From the NCBI RefSeq assembly GCF_047785965.1, contig NZ_JBLOBF010000014.1, positions 1 through 26,773 on the forward strand: a DNA stretch of 26,773 nucleotides. Direction: 5' to 3'. The translations under genes and the position numbers were made by a program. Source of the DNA: Caldisericum exile_A (GTDB lineage: Bacteria; Caldisericota; Caldisericia; Caldisericales; Caldisericaceae). The notes beneath the pieces are model-generated. The model ran no database searches, was not told the origin of the DNA, and worked only from the letters and a program-made list of their open reading frames with translations. Positions 1 to 8,187 of this stretch are shown here, one piece after another (positions within the stretch are counted from its first letter, which is position 1; the number at the start of each line of letters is the position of its first letter).

Positions 1-837
1 CTCCCATTTAATAAGAGTGTTCAAGTAATGTACTATAACGTTGATATGCTTAAAGAAGCAGGTTTTGACCATCCTCCAAGAACTTGGGATGAATTTGCAA
101 CGATGGTTAAAGCGCTTACAAAATCAGATGGTTCACAGTGGGGTGCTTCCATCGGCGGTGATGTGGATCTTTGGTATGCAATGGTGCATGAGTGGGGTGG
201 AAGAGTCCTTACAGATGATTATAGAAATGTCCTTTTCGATAAAGATCCTAATGTTTTGAATATGGTAACCTTTATGAATGATCTTTATAAGAATGGTTAC
301 ATTCACTTTACAACAGGATATAACTATCAGACAGACTTTGGAAATAAGAAGTGTGCATTTGTTATAGCTTCTACTGCATCCTATACTTATATTGACCAAG
401 CTGTTGGAGGCAAATTCAAATGGGCACAAGCTCCAATTCCAGCAGGGCCAAAAGGGCAATATACTGTAATGTATGGAACAAATGTAGTTATTTTTGGTCA
501 AAAGTATAGCGCTGTTGTACAGCGTGGTGCATGGGATTTTGTTAAGTGGTTTGATGCGCCGTATCAAACTGCAAGATGGTCAATCGATACAGGATATTTG
601 CCTGTGAGGAAATCCGCGCTTGATCTTCCAGTATTTAAACAATTCTTAGCAAGTAATCCTGAAAGAAAAGCTGGTTTTGATTCACTTAACTTTGCTATTA
701 TTCAGCCGCCAACAAAGGAATGGAACCAGGCTCGTTCAGATATAGGTGCAGAACTTCAAAAGATATATCTCCAAAAGATTTCACCTGCAGATGGTATTAA
801 GGAACTTGGTGCTAAGTTAAGATCTTACATTCATTAA
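1..837 (+). CDS. Sugar ABC transporter substrate-binding protein, 3' part
   Basis: This is the C-terminal part of a family 1 extracellular solute-binding protein, the lipoprotein or secreted receptor that delivers sugars to an ABC importer. The reading frame is open from base 1 (in-frame residues LPFNKSVQV precede the first ATG at 28), so the gene begins outside the window and that ATG is internal. Typical family features are the YYNVDMLKEAGFD block followed by PPRTWDEF, the conserved Trp/Gly-rich middle, and a late WDFVKWF stretch. About 278 residues are present, which is roughly two thirds of a usual 400-450 residue protein. The ligand cannot be told from sequence. The two permease genes nearby are on the opposite strand and converge on it, so it is not in one operon with them; whether they work together is inference. 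Confidence 0.9.
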   Translation, partial: LPFNKSVQVMYYNVDMLKEAGFDHPPRTWDEFATMVKALTKSDGSQWGASIGGDVDLWYAMVHEWGGRVLTDDYRNVLFDKDPNVLNMVTFMNDLYKNGYIHFTTGYNYQTDFGNKKCAFVIASTASYTYIDQAVGGKFKWAQAPIPAGPKGQYTVMYGTNVVIFGQKYSAVVQRGAWDFVKWFDAPYQTARWSIDTGYLPVRKSALDLPVFKQFLASNPERKAGFDSLNFAIIQPPTKEWNQARSDIGAELQKIYLQKISPADGIKELGAKLRSYIH

Positions 838-857
838 TTGGTTAATTAATTGAGTTT

Positions 858-889
858 AAATCCCCGAAGGAAACCTTCGGGGATTTTTA
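858..889 (+). terminator. Rho-independent terminator of the binding-protein gene
   Basis: The inverted repeat ATCCCCGAAGG / CCTTCGGGGAT has a 3-base AAA loop and is followed by a T run. It lies 20 bp after the stop codon at 835-837 and closes the plus-strand transcript. Confidence 0.93.
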
Positions 890-915
890 TTTAATAATTT
901 TAAATCTAATAAACC

Positions 916-944
916 TTAATTAATTTCTATTAATTAATTTCTAT
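916..944. repeat. Two-copy tandem repeat, 14-bp unit
   Basis: The 15-mer TTAATTAATTTCTAT occurs at 916-930 and again at 930-944, sharing one base. Each copy contains the palindrome TTAATTAA. It is short and AT-rich, so it may be a replication-slippage product without function. Confidence 0.7.
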
Positions 945-1283
945 TTGACTTTGAATCATGATTTATATATTAGTTTTAATTCTCTTGCATTTTAATTTTC
1001 GTCTAATTGTTTTTATAAAAATTCTTAATACATTGTGCTTTGTGGAGGAAACTTGCAAAATTGTAAATTTAATTTTCTTTCTTTTGTATTTTGTGCCACT
1101 CAAAGTAATTCGAATGTATAGCAACCTTTTTGAGTTTTTTTGATTTTTCTATCTTTGTTTTTTATCACATCGATTAGTGATTGACACTGCTTCATTACTT
1201 AACGGTCGAAGCACTACCATTTTTTATTTGTTTCAATTCTACGTTAAATATATGTTTATCCAGAATCTTTTTAGATATGGAAT

Positions 1284-1312
1284 AAAAAAAGCGTGTGCAC
1301 TAAGCACACGCA
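1284..1312 (-). terminator. Rho-independent terminator of the permease operon
   Basis: The stem GCGTGTGC (1291-1298) / GCACACGC (1304-1311) has a 5-base loop. On the minus strand it is followed by a run of seven T (A run 1284-1290). It lies 26 bp past the stop of the downstream permease gene. Confidence 0.93.
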
Positions 1313-1337
1313 TATGAAGTCAAATCTATTGGGAAGT

Positions 1338-2174
1338 TTATCCTTTGATTGCTCCTCTTGAAATTCCCTCGATAAACTGTGTTTGGAAAATAAGGAATAG
1401 TATTAAAACAGGTGCAGTTGCCATTGTTGCGGCTGCTGCAAGTAATTGCCAATTTGTACTTTCAGCTCCAATGAATGAATAGAGTGCAACTTCAAGCGGC
1501 ATAAAACGAGGATCTGTATTAACAATTAATGGCCACAGGAATGCATTCCAAGAACCTAAGAATACAAAAAGTGCAAATGCAAAAAGCGTTGGTCTTATTA
1601 TCGGGAGGGCAATGTTAAAGTAAAATCTTCCTATGCTACATCCGTCAATTTGTGCTGCTTCCCATAGTTCATTTGGAATCTGTTTGAAAGCCTGTCTTGT
1701 TAAGAAAATGCCAAAGACACTTGCACCAAAAGGAATTATAAGTGCTTGATACGAATTAAGCCAACCAAGTCTATAAAGAGTCAAATAGTTTGGAATAAGC
1801 ATTAATTCTCCAGGGATCATCATAATACCGAGGATGAGCATAAAAATCTGATTTTTGAGAGGAAATTTTAGCCTTGCAAATGCAAATCCTGCAAGCGAAG
1901 AGTTGAAAAGTGAAAGTAAAGTTGTAGAAACTGCAACAAAGATTGTGTTTAGTATATAACGTGTCCATGGCACTCCCTGAGGATTTGATTTCCACATATC
2001 TACATAATTTTTCCATTGGAAATCTGGCCAGAGTTTTGGTGGATATCTAAAAAGATTTTCAGGTTTGCTCAGAGAGGTTACGATCATCCAATAAAATGGA
2101 AATACCATTATAATTGTTACAGTTATAAGAATGAGATAAGTAAAGAAATATGATTTTTTAAGATTAATTTTCAT
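1338..2174 (-). CDS. Carbohydrate ABC transporter permease, MalG/UgpE type
   Basis: Inner-membrane permease of the carbohydrate uptake-1 class, 278 residues, the usual size for MalG-like subunits. It starts with a membrane segment (FFTYLILITVTIIMVFPFYW). The MIVTSLSKPE and FRYPP blocks follow, and several further membrane helices flank the cytoplasmic EAA loop (ELWEAAQIDGCSIGRFY, around residues 165-185) that contacts the ATPase. The ATG shares its A with the stop codon of the partner permease (TAATG), so the two are translationally coupled. A terminator follows. No ATPase gene is in the window; such systems often share an MsmK-like ATPase encoded elsewhere. The substrate is unknown. Confidence 0.95.
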   Translation of the reverse strand: MKINLKKSYFFTYLILITVTIIMVFPFYWMIVTSLSKPENLFRYPPKLWPDFQWKNYVDMWKSNPQGVPWTRYILNTIFVAVSTTLLSLFNSSLAGFAFARLKFPLKNQIFMLILGIMMIPGELMLIPNYLTLYRLGWLNSYQALIIPFGASVFGIFLTRQAFKQIPNELWEAAQIDGCSIGRFYFNIALPIIRPTLFAFALFVFLGSWNAFLWPLIVNTDPRFMPLEVALYSFIGAESTNWQLLAAAATMATAPVLILFLIFQTQFIEGISRGAIKG

Positions 2175-3112
2175 TATTCACCCTCCGATCCCTCAGAATA
2201 GAATACTCTTCTTCCGGTTACTCTAAATTGTATAAGCGTTATAGTGAATATAATTCCAAAAAGTACTACTGCAATTGCGCTTGCAAATCCTGATTTCCAA
2301 TATTGGAAAGCTTCCCTATACAGCATGTATCCAATGGTTGTTGTTGAGTTATAGGGACCGCCTTGTGTTAAAACAAGCACAGGCGTGAACATTCTGAATG
2401 CACCTATAAGCGAGATAATGAAGATGTAAAACGTTGTTGGGGAAAGAAGAGGCCATGTTACATGCCAGAATACTCCCCATGAATTAGCACCATCAATTTG
2501 CGCTGCTTCTTGTAGTTCTTTTGAAACTGCTGTAAGTCCTGCCATGAAGAGAATTGTAGAATATCCAAGGTCATGCCATGTAGTATAAATAACAATTGCA
2601 AAAAGGGCTGACGGGAAACCTATAAGCCAAGGAGAAGTAGGAAGATGCAGTAATTTTAAAAGTGAATTAAGTATTCCGTAATCTGGGTGAAATATCCATT
2701 CCCACACAATTGATGTTGCAACAAGTGGTGTTACATAAGCAACAAAGATTCCAAGCCTAAAGAAACTTCTGAATCTAATTGGCTTCATTAGAAGGGTTGC
2801 AAGGAATAACGATAAAGCCATTGTGATAGGGACTTGTAGTGCCACATACTCTAAAGTTACAAGAGCTGCATGCCAAAAATCTGCAGAATACGGTGGTTTA
2901 ATGAGGAGATTAATGTAGTTTTGTAATCCAATGAAAGTTTTTCCACCAATCATTGACCAATCAAACAACGAAAGATAAAATACAAAAATTGTTGGAAAAA
3001 TTGCAAATACTCCTAAAATAATTAAAGCAGGTGTAATAAAACCATAACTTGTAAGATACTCAAGGATTGTTTTTCTCCTTTTAAGTCCTGCAAGCACTTG
3101 TGCTTCTTCCAT
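2174..3112 (-). CDS. Carbohydrate ABC transporter permease, MalF/UgpA type
   Basis: First permease of the pair, about 312 residues, with six predicted membrane helices. Family marks are the early FPTIFVFYLSLFDW segment, FIGLQNY, and the EAA loop (ELQEAAQIDGANSWGVFW). I choose the third-codon ATG at 3112 as start because AGGAG then sits seven bases upstream; the ATG at 3118 would leave only one base between AGGAG and the start. A promoter lies immediately upstream (3135-3162), and the downstream permease overlaps by one base. It would form a heterodimeric channel with that subunit. The convergent binding-protein gene at 1-837 is a possible partner but is transcribed separately. Confidence 0.94.
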   Translation of the reverse strand: MEEAQVLAGLKRRKTILEYLTSYGFITPALIILGVFAIFPTIFVFYLSLFDWSMIGGKTFIGLQNYINLLIKPPYSADFWHAALVTLEYVALQVPITMALSLFLATLLMKPIRFRSFFRLGIFVAYVTPLVATSIVWEWIFHPDYGILNSLLKLLHLPTSPWLIGFPSALFAIVIYTTWHDLGYSTILFMAGLTAVSKELQEAAQIDGANSWGVFWHVTWPLLSPTTFYIFIISLIGAFRMFTPVLVLTQGGPYNSTTTIGYMLYREAFQYWKSGFASAIAVVLFGIIFTITLIQFRVTGRRVFYSEGSEGE

Positions 3113-3134
3113 ATTCATACTCCTTTCTCAAACT

Positions 3135-3162
3135 ATTTTACCATGTTTTATTTTCTAGTCAA
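3135..3162 (-). promoter_or_regulatory. Sigma-70-type promoter for the permease pair
   Basis: On the minus strand TTGACT (3162-3157), a 16-base spacer and TAAAAT (3140-3135) precede the permease start by about 23 bp. It lies just beyond the stop codon of the upstream PLD-like gene, so the permeases have their own transcription start. Confidence 0.75.
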
Positions 3163-3163
3163 T

Positions 3164-4117
3164 TTATGGAATAACTGCATGAGATAAATCCCAGTTCCAA
3201 ATAAGTTCAAGTTCATCAATTATGTCCTTATTGTATGTGAAAAGCGCCGTTTCTCTTTCATTGTCTAAAGATGGCTGTGTAAAGTTATTAGATCCAATGT
3301 ATGCAAAGGCATCGTCTATTATGAAGGTTTTTGCGTGGATATACGGGTTTGGAAGTGCAAGGACTGAATCACCAAGTTCATTTTTAACATCTGCTGCATA
3401 TGATGTAGGCATAAGAATTTTCACATCAATACCTTTTGCTTTTTGTTCTTTAAGAATTTTTATAATTGATTGATCGGAAATGCTCTGCTCCCAGATTTTA
3501 ATGCTGAATTTTGCGCTTTTAAGTGCGTTCTCTATTTTTTCCCTTGAATCAATTGGACTTATTATTACATTAGGATTATCGTTTTTAAAATCTGTTCTAT
3601 TCCAGTCCGCATAGAATAAATTCCTTAAGGAATTAATATCGTCTTTGTTTAATGTTGCAAGACCAAACTCTCTATTTTTTGAAAAACTTGAATAAGTGAA
3701 ATTACCAGTTAATACAATTGCTTCTGTATCATCGATAACAATGTATTTTGCATGAGTCAAAAAGAATTTAGGATTTGCCCATCTTGCCTCAATTCCGTAC
3801 TTCTTTAGCATATCTCTTATATCGAAGTTTTGGGTTTCTGATTGATATGGTGCTTCCTCAAGTATTACTTTTACTTCAACTCCTTGTTTTGCCAGGTTTA
3901 TTATAGTAGGGATAAAATCAAAATCTGTAAAGCCGTAAATGTTTATGAGAAGTTCATTTTTTGCTTTCATAAGTTCATTTAAAATTGATTGTTTTCCTCC
4001 AAATGTTTCTGAAATGAGGATTTCGCTTGTGCTTTCTGATTGGGCAGTCTTGAAATTCCCAAGAAATATGACAGACAAAATTATGAAGGCGATGATTAAA
4101 AGTTTTAATTTTTTCAT
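3164..4117 (-). CDS. Secreted phospholipase-D-like (PLDc) protein
   Basis: Protein of 317 residues in the phospholipase D/nuclease superfamily. It begins with a signal peptide (MKKLKLLIIAFIILSVIFLG) and so is exported or membrane-anchored. Two PLD catalytic motifs of the form HxKx4D are intact: H122-K124-D129 (followed by TGNFTYSS) and H261-K263-D268 (followed by GSNNFTQPS). Two HKD motifs in one chain usually build one active site. Members include nucleases and phospholipases; the substrate cannot be assigned. Its GGAGG ribosome binding site is formed by the last codons (LGG) of the upstream propeller gene, whose stop is one base before this ATG, so the two are one operon and translationally coupled. 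They may act together outside the membrane. Confidence 0.9.
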   Translation of the reverse strand: MKKLKLLIIAFIILSVIFLGNFKTAQSESTSEILISETFGGKQSILNELMKAKNELLINIYGFTDFDFIPTIINLAKQGVEVKVILEEAPYQSETQNFDIRDMLKKYGIEARWANPKFFLTHAKYIVIDDTEAIVLTGNFTYSSFSKNREFGLATLNKDDINSLRNLFYADWNRTDFKNDNPNVIISPIDSREKIENALKSAKFSIKIWEQSISDQSIIKILKEQKAKGIDVKILMPTSYAADVKNELGDSVLALPNPYIHAKTFIIDDAFAYIGSNNFTQPSLDNERETALFTYNKDIIDELELIWNWDLSHAVIP

Positions 4118-4118
4118 T

Positions 4119-6431
4119 TTAGCCTCCTAAGGTTATGCGAATTTGCCTTGTTTCATTATTCCATTCTACTTTTGCACCAAAAGTCTCTGAAATGAATCTT
4201 ATTGGCACAAACGTTCTTCCGTTTGTAATCTCTGGGACAACTTTAAGGTTATCTTTATCTATTAAGGTTTGTTTTCCATTTATAATTGCATATGGACTTC
4301 CAATTTTAAGTATTATTGTTTTGTCCATAAGCTTTATAGTAACTTCTCTTGTTGCATTATTCCAATCAACTTTTGCACCGAATGCCTCTGATATAAACCT
4401 AATTGGAACAAGGGTTCTTCCGTTTTTAATATAAGGTGCTGCATCGATTAAACTCTTTTCCCCATTTATTACTATTTCGTTTTTTCCTACAGTCAGAATG
4501 ATTTCAATAGGTTTTGCTTCGAAGGAATATCTAAATAAACCACCAGATGATGTCAAAACAAAAATACTTCCGTTTTTTCCATAATAAAAGTCAGGAGATA
4601 AGAACACATTAATAACGTATCTATTGGTAAGAGTTGAACCTATATTTTCATAACTTAAACCCTTGTTTTTTGTTATATAAATATTCCCATATGTTGTCCC
4701 TGATGATCCCCATGCTCCTACAATCATAAAACCATCGTTTGAATAATTTGGAGATATTTGAACACCATCTGCCCAAGTTGAACCTAAATCATAAATTTGA
4801 TTAAAAGTGTTTCCTCGATCATAGGAGAGATATTCTCCTCCTGCTGTACCTACAAGAACAAGTCCGTCTGTTGTAAATGTGTTAGAAATATCAAATCCTG
4901 TAATACTCATTCCCCAGAATTTGTTGTTGGCAATTTCTTTAAATGTTTTGCCTGAATCTTCAGATCTATAGAGATTCCCACCATTAGTTGCAACAAATAA
5001 ATAATTTCCTGCACCTTTTACAAAATTTATATTAACATCATATGGATAAAGGTCCTTGACTTTTTGTAAGTTCAAAAGATTAAGATCCGATTTATATAAA
5101 CCGTCATCTTCAGTACCTATGAATAACGTATTATTGTATTCATAAATAACTGAAACGGAATGATTTTTTAATACATCAAGTTGCTTAAAAGTTTTTCCAG
5201 AATCAGTGGAAGCAAATATTCCTTCACCAAGTGTGCCAACAAGAATTGTACCATTAGAGATTTCTTTTACTTCCAGTATCTCATGCGTATCGAGATTGCC
5301 AATGTTTTCAAAAGATTTTCCGCCGTCTTTTGAAATGTAAAGTCCATTATTTGCAGTTCCAAGATATACAGTCTTATTTGATGAGTAATTTGGTGAAAAA
5401 CTCAGCGTGGTTGTATTTAAATTTGTTATTCCAGTGTTTGAAAGAGAAAATGTTTTATTTGCCTTGTTAAACTTTATAATGCCGTATTCATAGGATCCAA
5501 TAAAAAGTCCATCAGGGCTTATATCAAGTGAAATGTTCGTTGAAGGAAATGGAATATCATAAGTTGTATAATTCCCGTTAACTTTAACAAATAATTTCTT
5601 AGTTCTTGACAATGCGTAAAGATTATTCAAATCGTCTATTTTTACCCCTATAATCTTATATCCGTTAAGTTCTTGATTAAAAGTTTTTAAATCACTTGAA
5701 AGAAATATCCCATTTCCGAGAGTTGAAAATGCATATGCGTTGTCTCTTATCGAAATTGACGTAATTGGTGCATTGGTGCTGTAGATTAAATTTGTTCCTG
5801 ATGAATCTATCTTGTAAAATTTTCCAATCTCTGTTCCAACGTAGTAATTGTTGTTATAAGAGGCGATTGCAGTGACATATTCTGAAACGAATTTTGATAT
5901 TGTTCTCCAAGAAGTTCCATCATTTACCATAATCAAGTTTGTGTTTAGAACCTTATCGTCCTGTCGTTTTTCAAAGCTTATTCCAACTGCCATAAGATTG
6001 TTTGTTATTGGATCGTTTGTTATTTGGGTTACATAAGTTGCGCTGATTCCCATTTGATATGGCTTAAATGATTTTCCAAAATCGTTTGTCTTATAGACAC
6101 CGTTCTTTGTTGCTATATAAACGGTGCTGTCCTTTGCGAAATCTTTTGAGAGTGTGAAGTCAGTTATACCTTCGAAAGTTAAGTTGTATCCAGCAGAGAG
6201 AACGATTGAGTTAAAAGTTTTGCCACCATCTTTTGAGATATAAAATCCTTCAGGTCCTCCAGCAAAGACTGTTGAGTCGCTTGAGTAGTTTGGAGAAATA
6301 AGAACTTTATCAATTTCACCTCCATAGAGACCAATAGGCTTTTCAAAGTTAGGCTGAGCTGCCTTTAGGTTAGTAAGAGGTAACATTACAACAAAAATAA
6401 AAACCGTTAAAATGAAAATTATTTTTTTCAT
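4119..6431 (-). CDS. Secreted beta-propeller protein with two copper-amine-oxidase-N domains
   Basis: Exported protein of 770 residues with an N-terminal signal peptide ending near LKAAQP. Residues from about 30 to 640 form many sialidase/BNR (Asp-box) or YCF48-like beta-propeller blades, seen as recurring S-x-D-x-G-x-T-F motifs (SKDGGKTF, STDSGKTF, SEDSGKTF, SYDRGNTF) after hydrophobic V-x-x-G strands. The C-terminal part carries two copies of a copper amine oxidase N-terminal-type domain, each with NGRTLVPIRFISE or NGRTFVPIRFISE and FGAKVDW or FGAKVEW. Such domains are common in secreted proteins of anaerobes and may bind cell wall or other surfaces. No catalytic residues of true sialidases were recognised. 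The start at 6431 has a strong AAGGAGG site upstream. It is the first gene of an operon with the PLD-like gene. Confidence 0.85.
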   Translation of the reverse strand: MKKIIFILTVFIFVVMLPLTNLKAAQPNFEKPIGLYGGEIDKVLISPNYSSDSTVFAGGPEGFYISKDGGKTFNSIVLSAGYNLTFEGITDFTLSKDFAKDSTVYIATKNGVYKTNDFGKSFKPYQMGISATYVTQITNDPITNNLMAVGISFEKRQDDKVLNTNLIMVNDGTSWRTISKFVSEYVTAIASYNNNYYVGTEIGKFYKIDSSGTNLIYSTNAPITSISIRDNAYAFSTLGNGIFLSSDLKTFNQELNGYKIIGVKIDDLNNLYALSRTKKLFVKVNGNYTTYDIPFPSTNISLDISPDGLFIGSYEYGIIKFNKANKTFSLSNTGITNLNTTTLSFSPNYSSNKTVYLGTANNGLYISKDGGKSFENIGNLDTHEILEVKEISNGTILVGTLGEGIFASTDSGKTFKQLDVLKNHSVSVIYEYNNTLFIGTEDDGLYKSDLNLLNLQKVKDLYPYDVNINFVKGAGNYLFVATNGGNLYRSEDSGKTFKEIANNKFWGMSITGFDISNTFTTDGLVLVGTAGGEYLSYDRGNTFNQIYDLGSTWADGVQISPNYSNDGFMIVGAWGSSGTTYGNIYITKNKGLSYENIGSTLTNRYVINVFLSPDFYYGKNGSIFVLTSSGGLFRYSFEAKPIEIILTVGKNEIVINGEKSLIDAAPYIKNGRTLVPIRFISEAFGAKVDWNNATREVTIKLMDKTIILKIGSPYAIINGKQTLIDKDNLKVVPEITNGRTFVPIRFISETFGAKVEWNNETRQIRITLGG

Positions 6432-6492
6432 CCTACCTCCTTAACTTTTGTTTTGGGTATATATTTTACGACAAAATTAATTAAAAAAGAAA

Positions 6493-7113
6493 TTATTGTT
6501 GATTTAGAATTGATTTAATTTTTGCAAGGATTATATCCATTGCAATTTCGTTTTTACCGCCACGAGGAATGATTATGTCTGCGAATTGTTTTGTTGGTTC
6601 AACAAATTGAATATGCATTGGTCTTACTGTTTCAAGGTATTGCTTAATCACTGATTCTAATGTTCTCCCCCTTTCAAGGACATCTCTTTCTATTCTTCTT
6701 ATTATTCTTACATCAGCATCTGTGTCAACAAAGATCTTTATTGAAAAGAAGTCTCTAATATCGTCGTAATAAAAAAGGAGAATTCCTTCAACAATAATGA
6801 TTGGCTTTGGATATACTTCTTCAAATTCACCTGTTCTTGCATATTTTTCAAAAGAATAAATAGGCACTTTAATCGGGATACCGTGTTTTAGGTCTTCGAG
6901 ATGTTTCTTTAAAAGTTCAATATCAAATATGGATGGATGGTCATAATTTAACTTTTCTCTTTCCTCTATTGTAAGTTCAGGAAAATCCTTGTAGTAGGAG
7001 TCCATAGAAATAATCGAAGTTTTATCCTTACCCAAAGATTTTTGGATTATCTTTGCAACTGTTGTTTTGCCTGAGCCTGTACCACCCGCAATGCCAATGA
7101 ATGTTGGTTTCAT
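6493..7113 (-). CDS. udk: Uridine kinase
   Basis: Cytoplasmic kinase that phosphorylates uridine and cytidine to the monophosphates in pyrimidine salvage. The 206 residues match the usual 205-215. The P-loop GGTGSGKT is at residues 10-17; SMDSYYKD and the NYDHPSIFD substrate region follow, then PIYSFEKYART, VEGILLFY and the lid RRIERDVLERGR. All parts of the family appear intact. Its ATG overlaps the stop of the GTPase gene by one base (TAATG), placing it last in a four-gene operon with a small-GTPase module, which is an unusual companion for a salvage enzyme. Confidence 0.97.
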   Translation of the reverse strand: MKPTFIGIAGGTGSGKTTVAKIIQKSLGKDKTSIISMDSYYKDFPELTIEEREKLNYDHPSIFDIELLKKHLEDLKHGIPIKVPIYSFEKYARTGEFEEVYPKPIIIVEGILLFYYDDIRDFFSIKIFVDTDADVRIIRRIERDVLERGRTLESVIKQYLETVRPMHIQFVEPTKQFADIIIPRGGKNEIAMDIILAKIKSILNQQ

Positions 7114-7691
7114 TATGCTTTTTGAACAACAAGTTTTGTTACAGCCTTTAAAGTCTCAATTACATTTATACCTTCTTGGGCAATTGCTTCAAAGTATTGG
7201 TATTTATTATCCTTATTTAAATCCTGTTGTAATTCTTCGATAGATAGTATATTTGGTAGATCTCTTTTGTTATATTGAAGTATTATTGGCATTGTCTCAA
7301 CGTTTTCTCCAAATTCAATTAGGTTTTCAATCATATCTTGAAAACTATCTATATTTTCTTGCTTCTTTTCAATTTGTGAGTCGGCAACAAAAACAATACC
7401 ATCAGTAGCCCTTAATACTGATTTTCTTGTTAATTTGTAGATGTATTGGCCTGGGACGGTATAAAGGCTAAGTCTAATCGTAAAACCTTTAATGCTTCCC
7501 AACTCAAGGGGCAGGAAATCGAAGAAAAGCGTTCTTTCCGTTTCGGTTGCAATACTTGTAAAGTCACCTTTAACCTTTTCTGGAATTGTTGTATAAATGT
7601 ACCTTAGGTTAGTTGTCTTTCCGCTCATTGCAGGACCATAATATACTATCTTAAAAGAGATTTCTCTCTTTGCAAAGTTAATTGTACTCAT
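7113..7691 (-). CDS. MglA-like Ras-family small GTPase
   Basis: Cytoplasmic small GTPase of the bacterial MglA/Ras-like class, 192 residues. The P-loop is GPAMSGKT (residues 19-26). The switch 2 motif is TVPGQ (78-82), with Thr in place of the Asp of Ras DxxG, as is typical for MglA. The guanine-specificity motif NKRD lies near residue 140. MglA proteins act as polarity or motility switches with a roadblock protein (MglB) as activator; the roadblock gene lies 9 bp upstream here, which supports such a pair. Whether it controls polarity in this organism is inference. Confidence 0.93.
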   Translation of the reverse strand: MSTINFAKREISFKIVYYGPAMSGKTTNLRYIYTTIPEKVKGDFTSIATETERTLFFDFLPLELGSIKGFTIRLSLYTVPGQYIYKLTRKSVLRATDGIVFVADSQIEKKQENIDSFQDMIENLIEFGENVETMPIILQYNKRDLPNILSIEELQQDLNKDNKYQYFEAIAQEGINVIETLKAVTKLVVQKA

Positions 7692-7700
7692 CTTTTCTCC

Positions 7701-8186
7701 TTAGAATAGATCTTCAATGTCCTTTTCTACATCCTCATTTATGACTTTTTGAGTTTGACTCTCTGCTCTCTTTTCTGCTTGTTCAATTATTGGCTTTATT
7801 TCTGTTCCAGTTTTCTTTGCCCAGAATCTAATTGCACCTATTGGCAGTTTGTTATCAAAGATCATTGCAAGGAGTGCATTTTGGGTTATTAGAGAAATGT
7901 GAATGTTTGTCTCTTGTCCCTGATGGAAAGTTATTGTAAATTCCTTTTCTCCCAAGAGTCTTGCAAGTTCGTTTGTTGCTGAAAATACTCCTGCTGCAAG
8001 TGCTGATATGTTTTGTGCAACATCAGAAGTGATATCTCCGCTTTTTGCAAGGAGTTCGCCGCTTTTGTTAAGGAGCACAATATCTCTTGCTTCTGATTCA
8101 GCAAGAAACTCACCAAAAAGTTCCTCTATTTTTTTAAGTTCCTCTTCATTTAAAACAATTTGGACTTTTGAAAGTCTTCCTTCCAT
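7701..8186 (-). CDS. Roadblock/LC7-domain protein (MglB-like)
   Basis: Protein of 161 residues with one roadblock/LC7 fold over about residues 15-125: LxxFLxESEARDIVLLNKSGELLAKSG is its typical opening strand-helix part, followed by ALAAGVFSATNELARLLGE and an amphipathic strand with HISLI. The C-terminal 35 residues are charged and probably disordered. Roadblock proteins in bacteria usually regulate an adjacent Ras-like GTPase. Here that GTPase is the next gene, and a DUF4388 protein is the previous one with its stop one base away. No membrane segment is seen. Confidence 0.88.
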   Translation of the reverse strand: MEGRLSKVQIVLNEEELKKIEELFGEFLAESEARDIVLLNKSGELLAKSGDITSDVAQNISALAAGVFSATNELARLLGEKEFTITFHQGQETNIHISLITQNALLAMIFDNKLPIGAIRFWAKKTGTEIKPIIEQAEKRAESQTQKVINEDVEKDIEDLF

Positions 8187-8187
8187 T

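Larger units (their letters stand above)
838..1337. other. Gene-free AT-rich intergenic stretch between convergent genes
   Basis: About 500 bp hold two terminators (858-889 plus strand, 1284-1312 minus strand) and very AT-rich DNA between them. There is a tandem 14-bp repeat at 916-944. A perfect -35-like TTGACA at 1181-1186 has no convincing -10 at the right distance. A weak inverted pair, TGCTTC (1188-1193) and GAAGCA (1208-1213), is also present. A 61-codon open frame at 958-1143 has no ribosome binding site and low-complexity hydrophobic composition, so I do not call it a gene. A small RNA cannot be excluded. Confidence 0.6.

Noticed and set aside
958..1143. 61-codon hydrophobic open frame in the intergenic gap
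   Set aside because: No ribosome binding site, very AT-rich low-complexity translation, and no recognisable family pattern.
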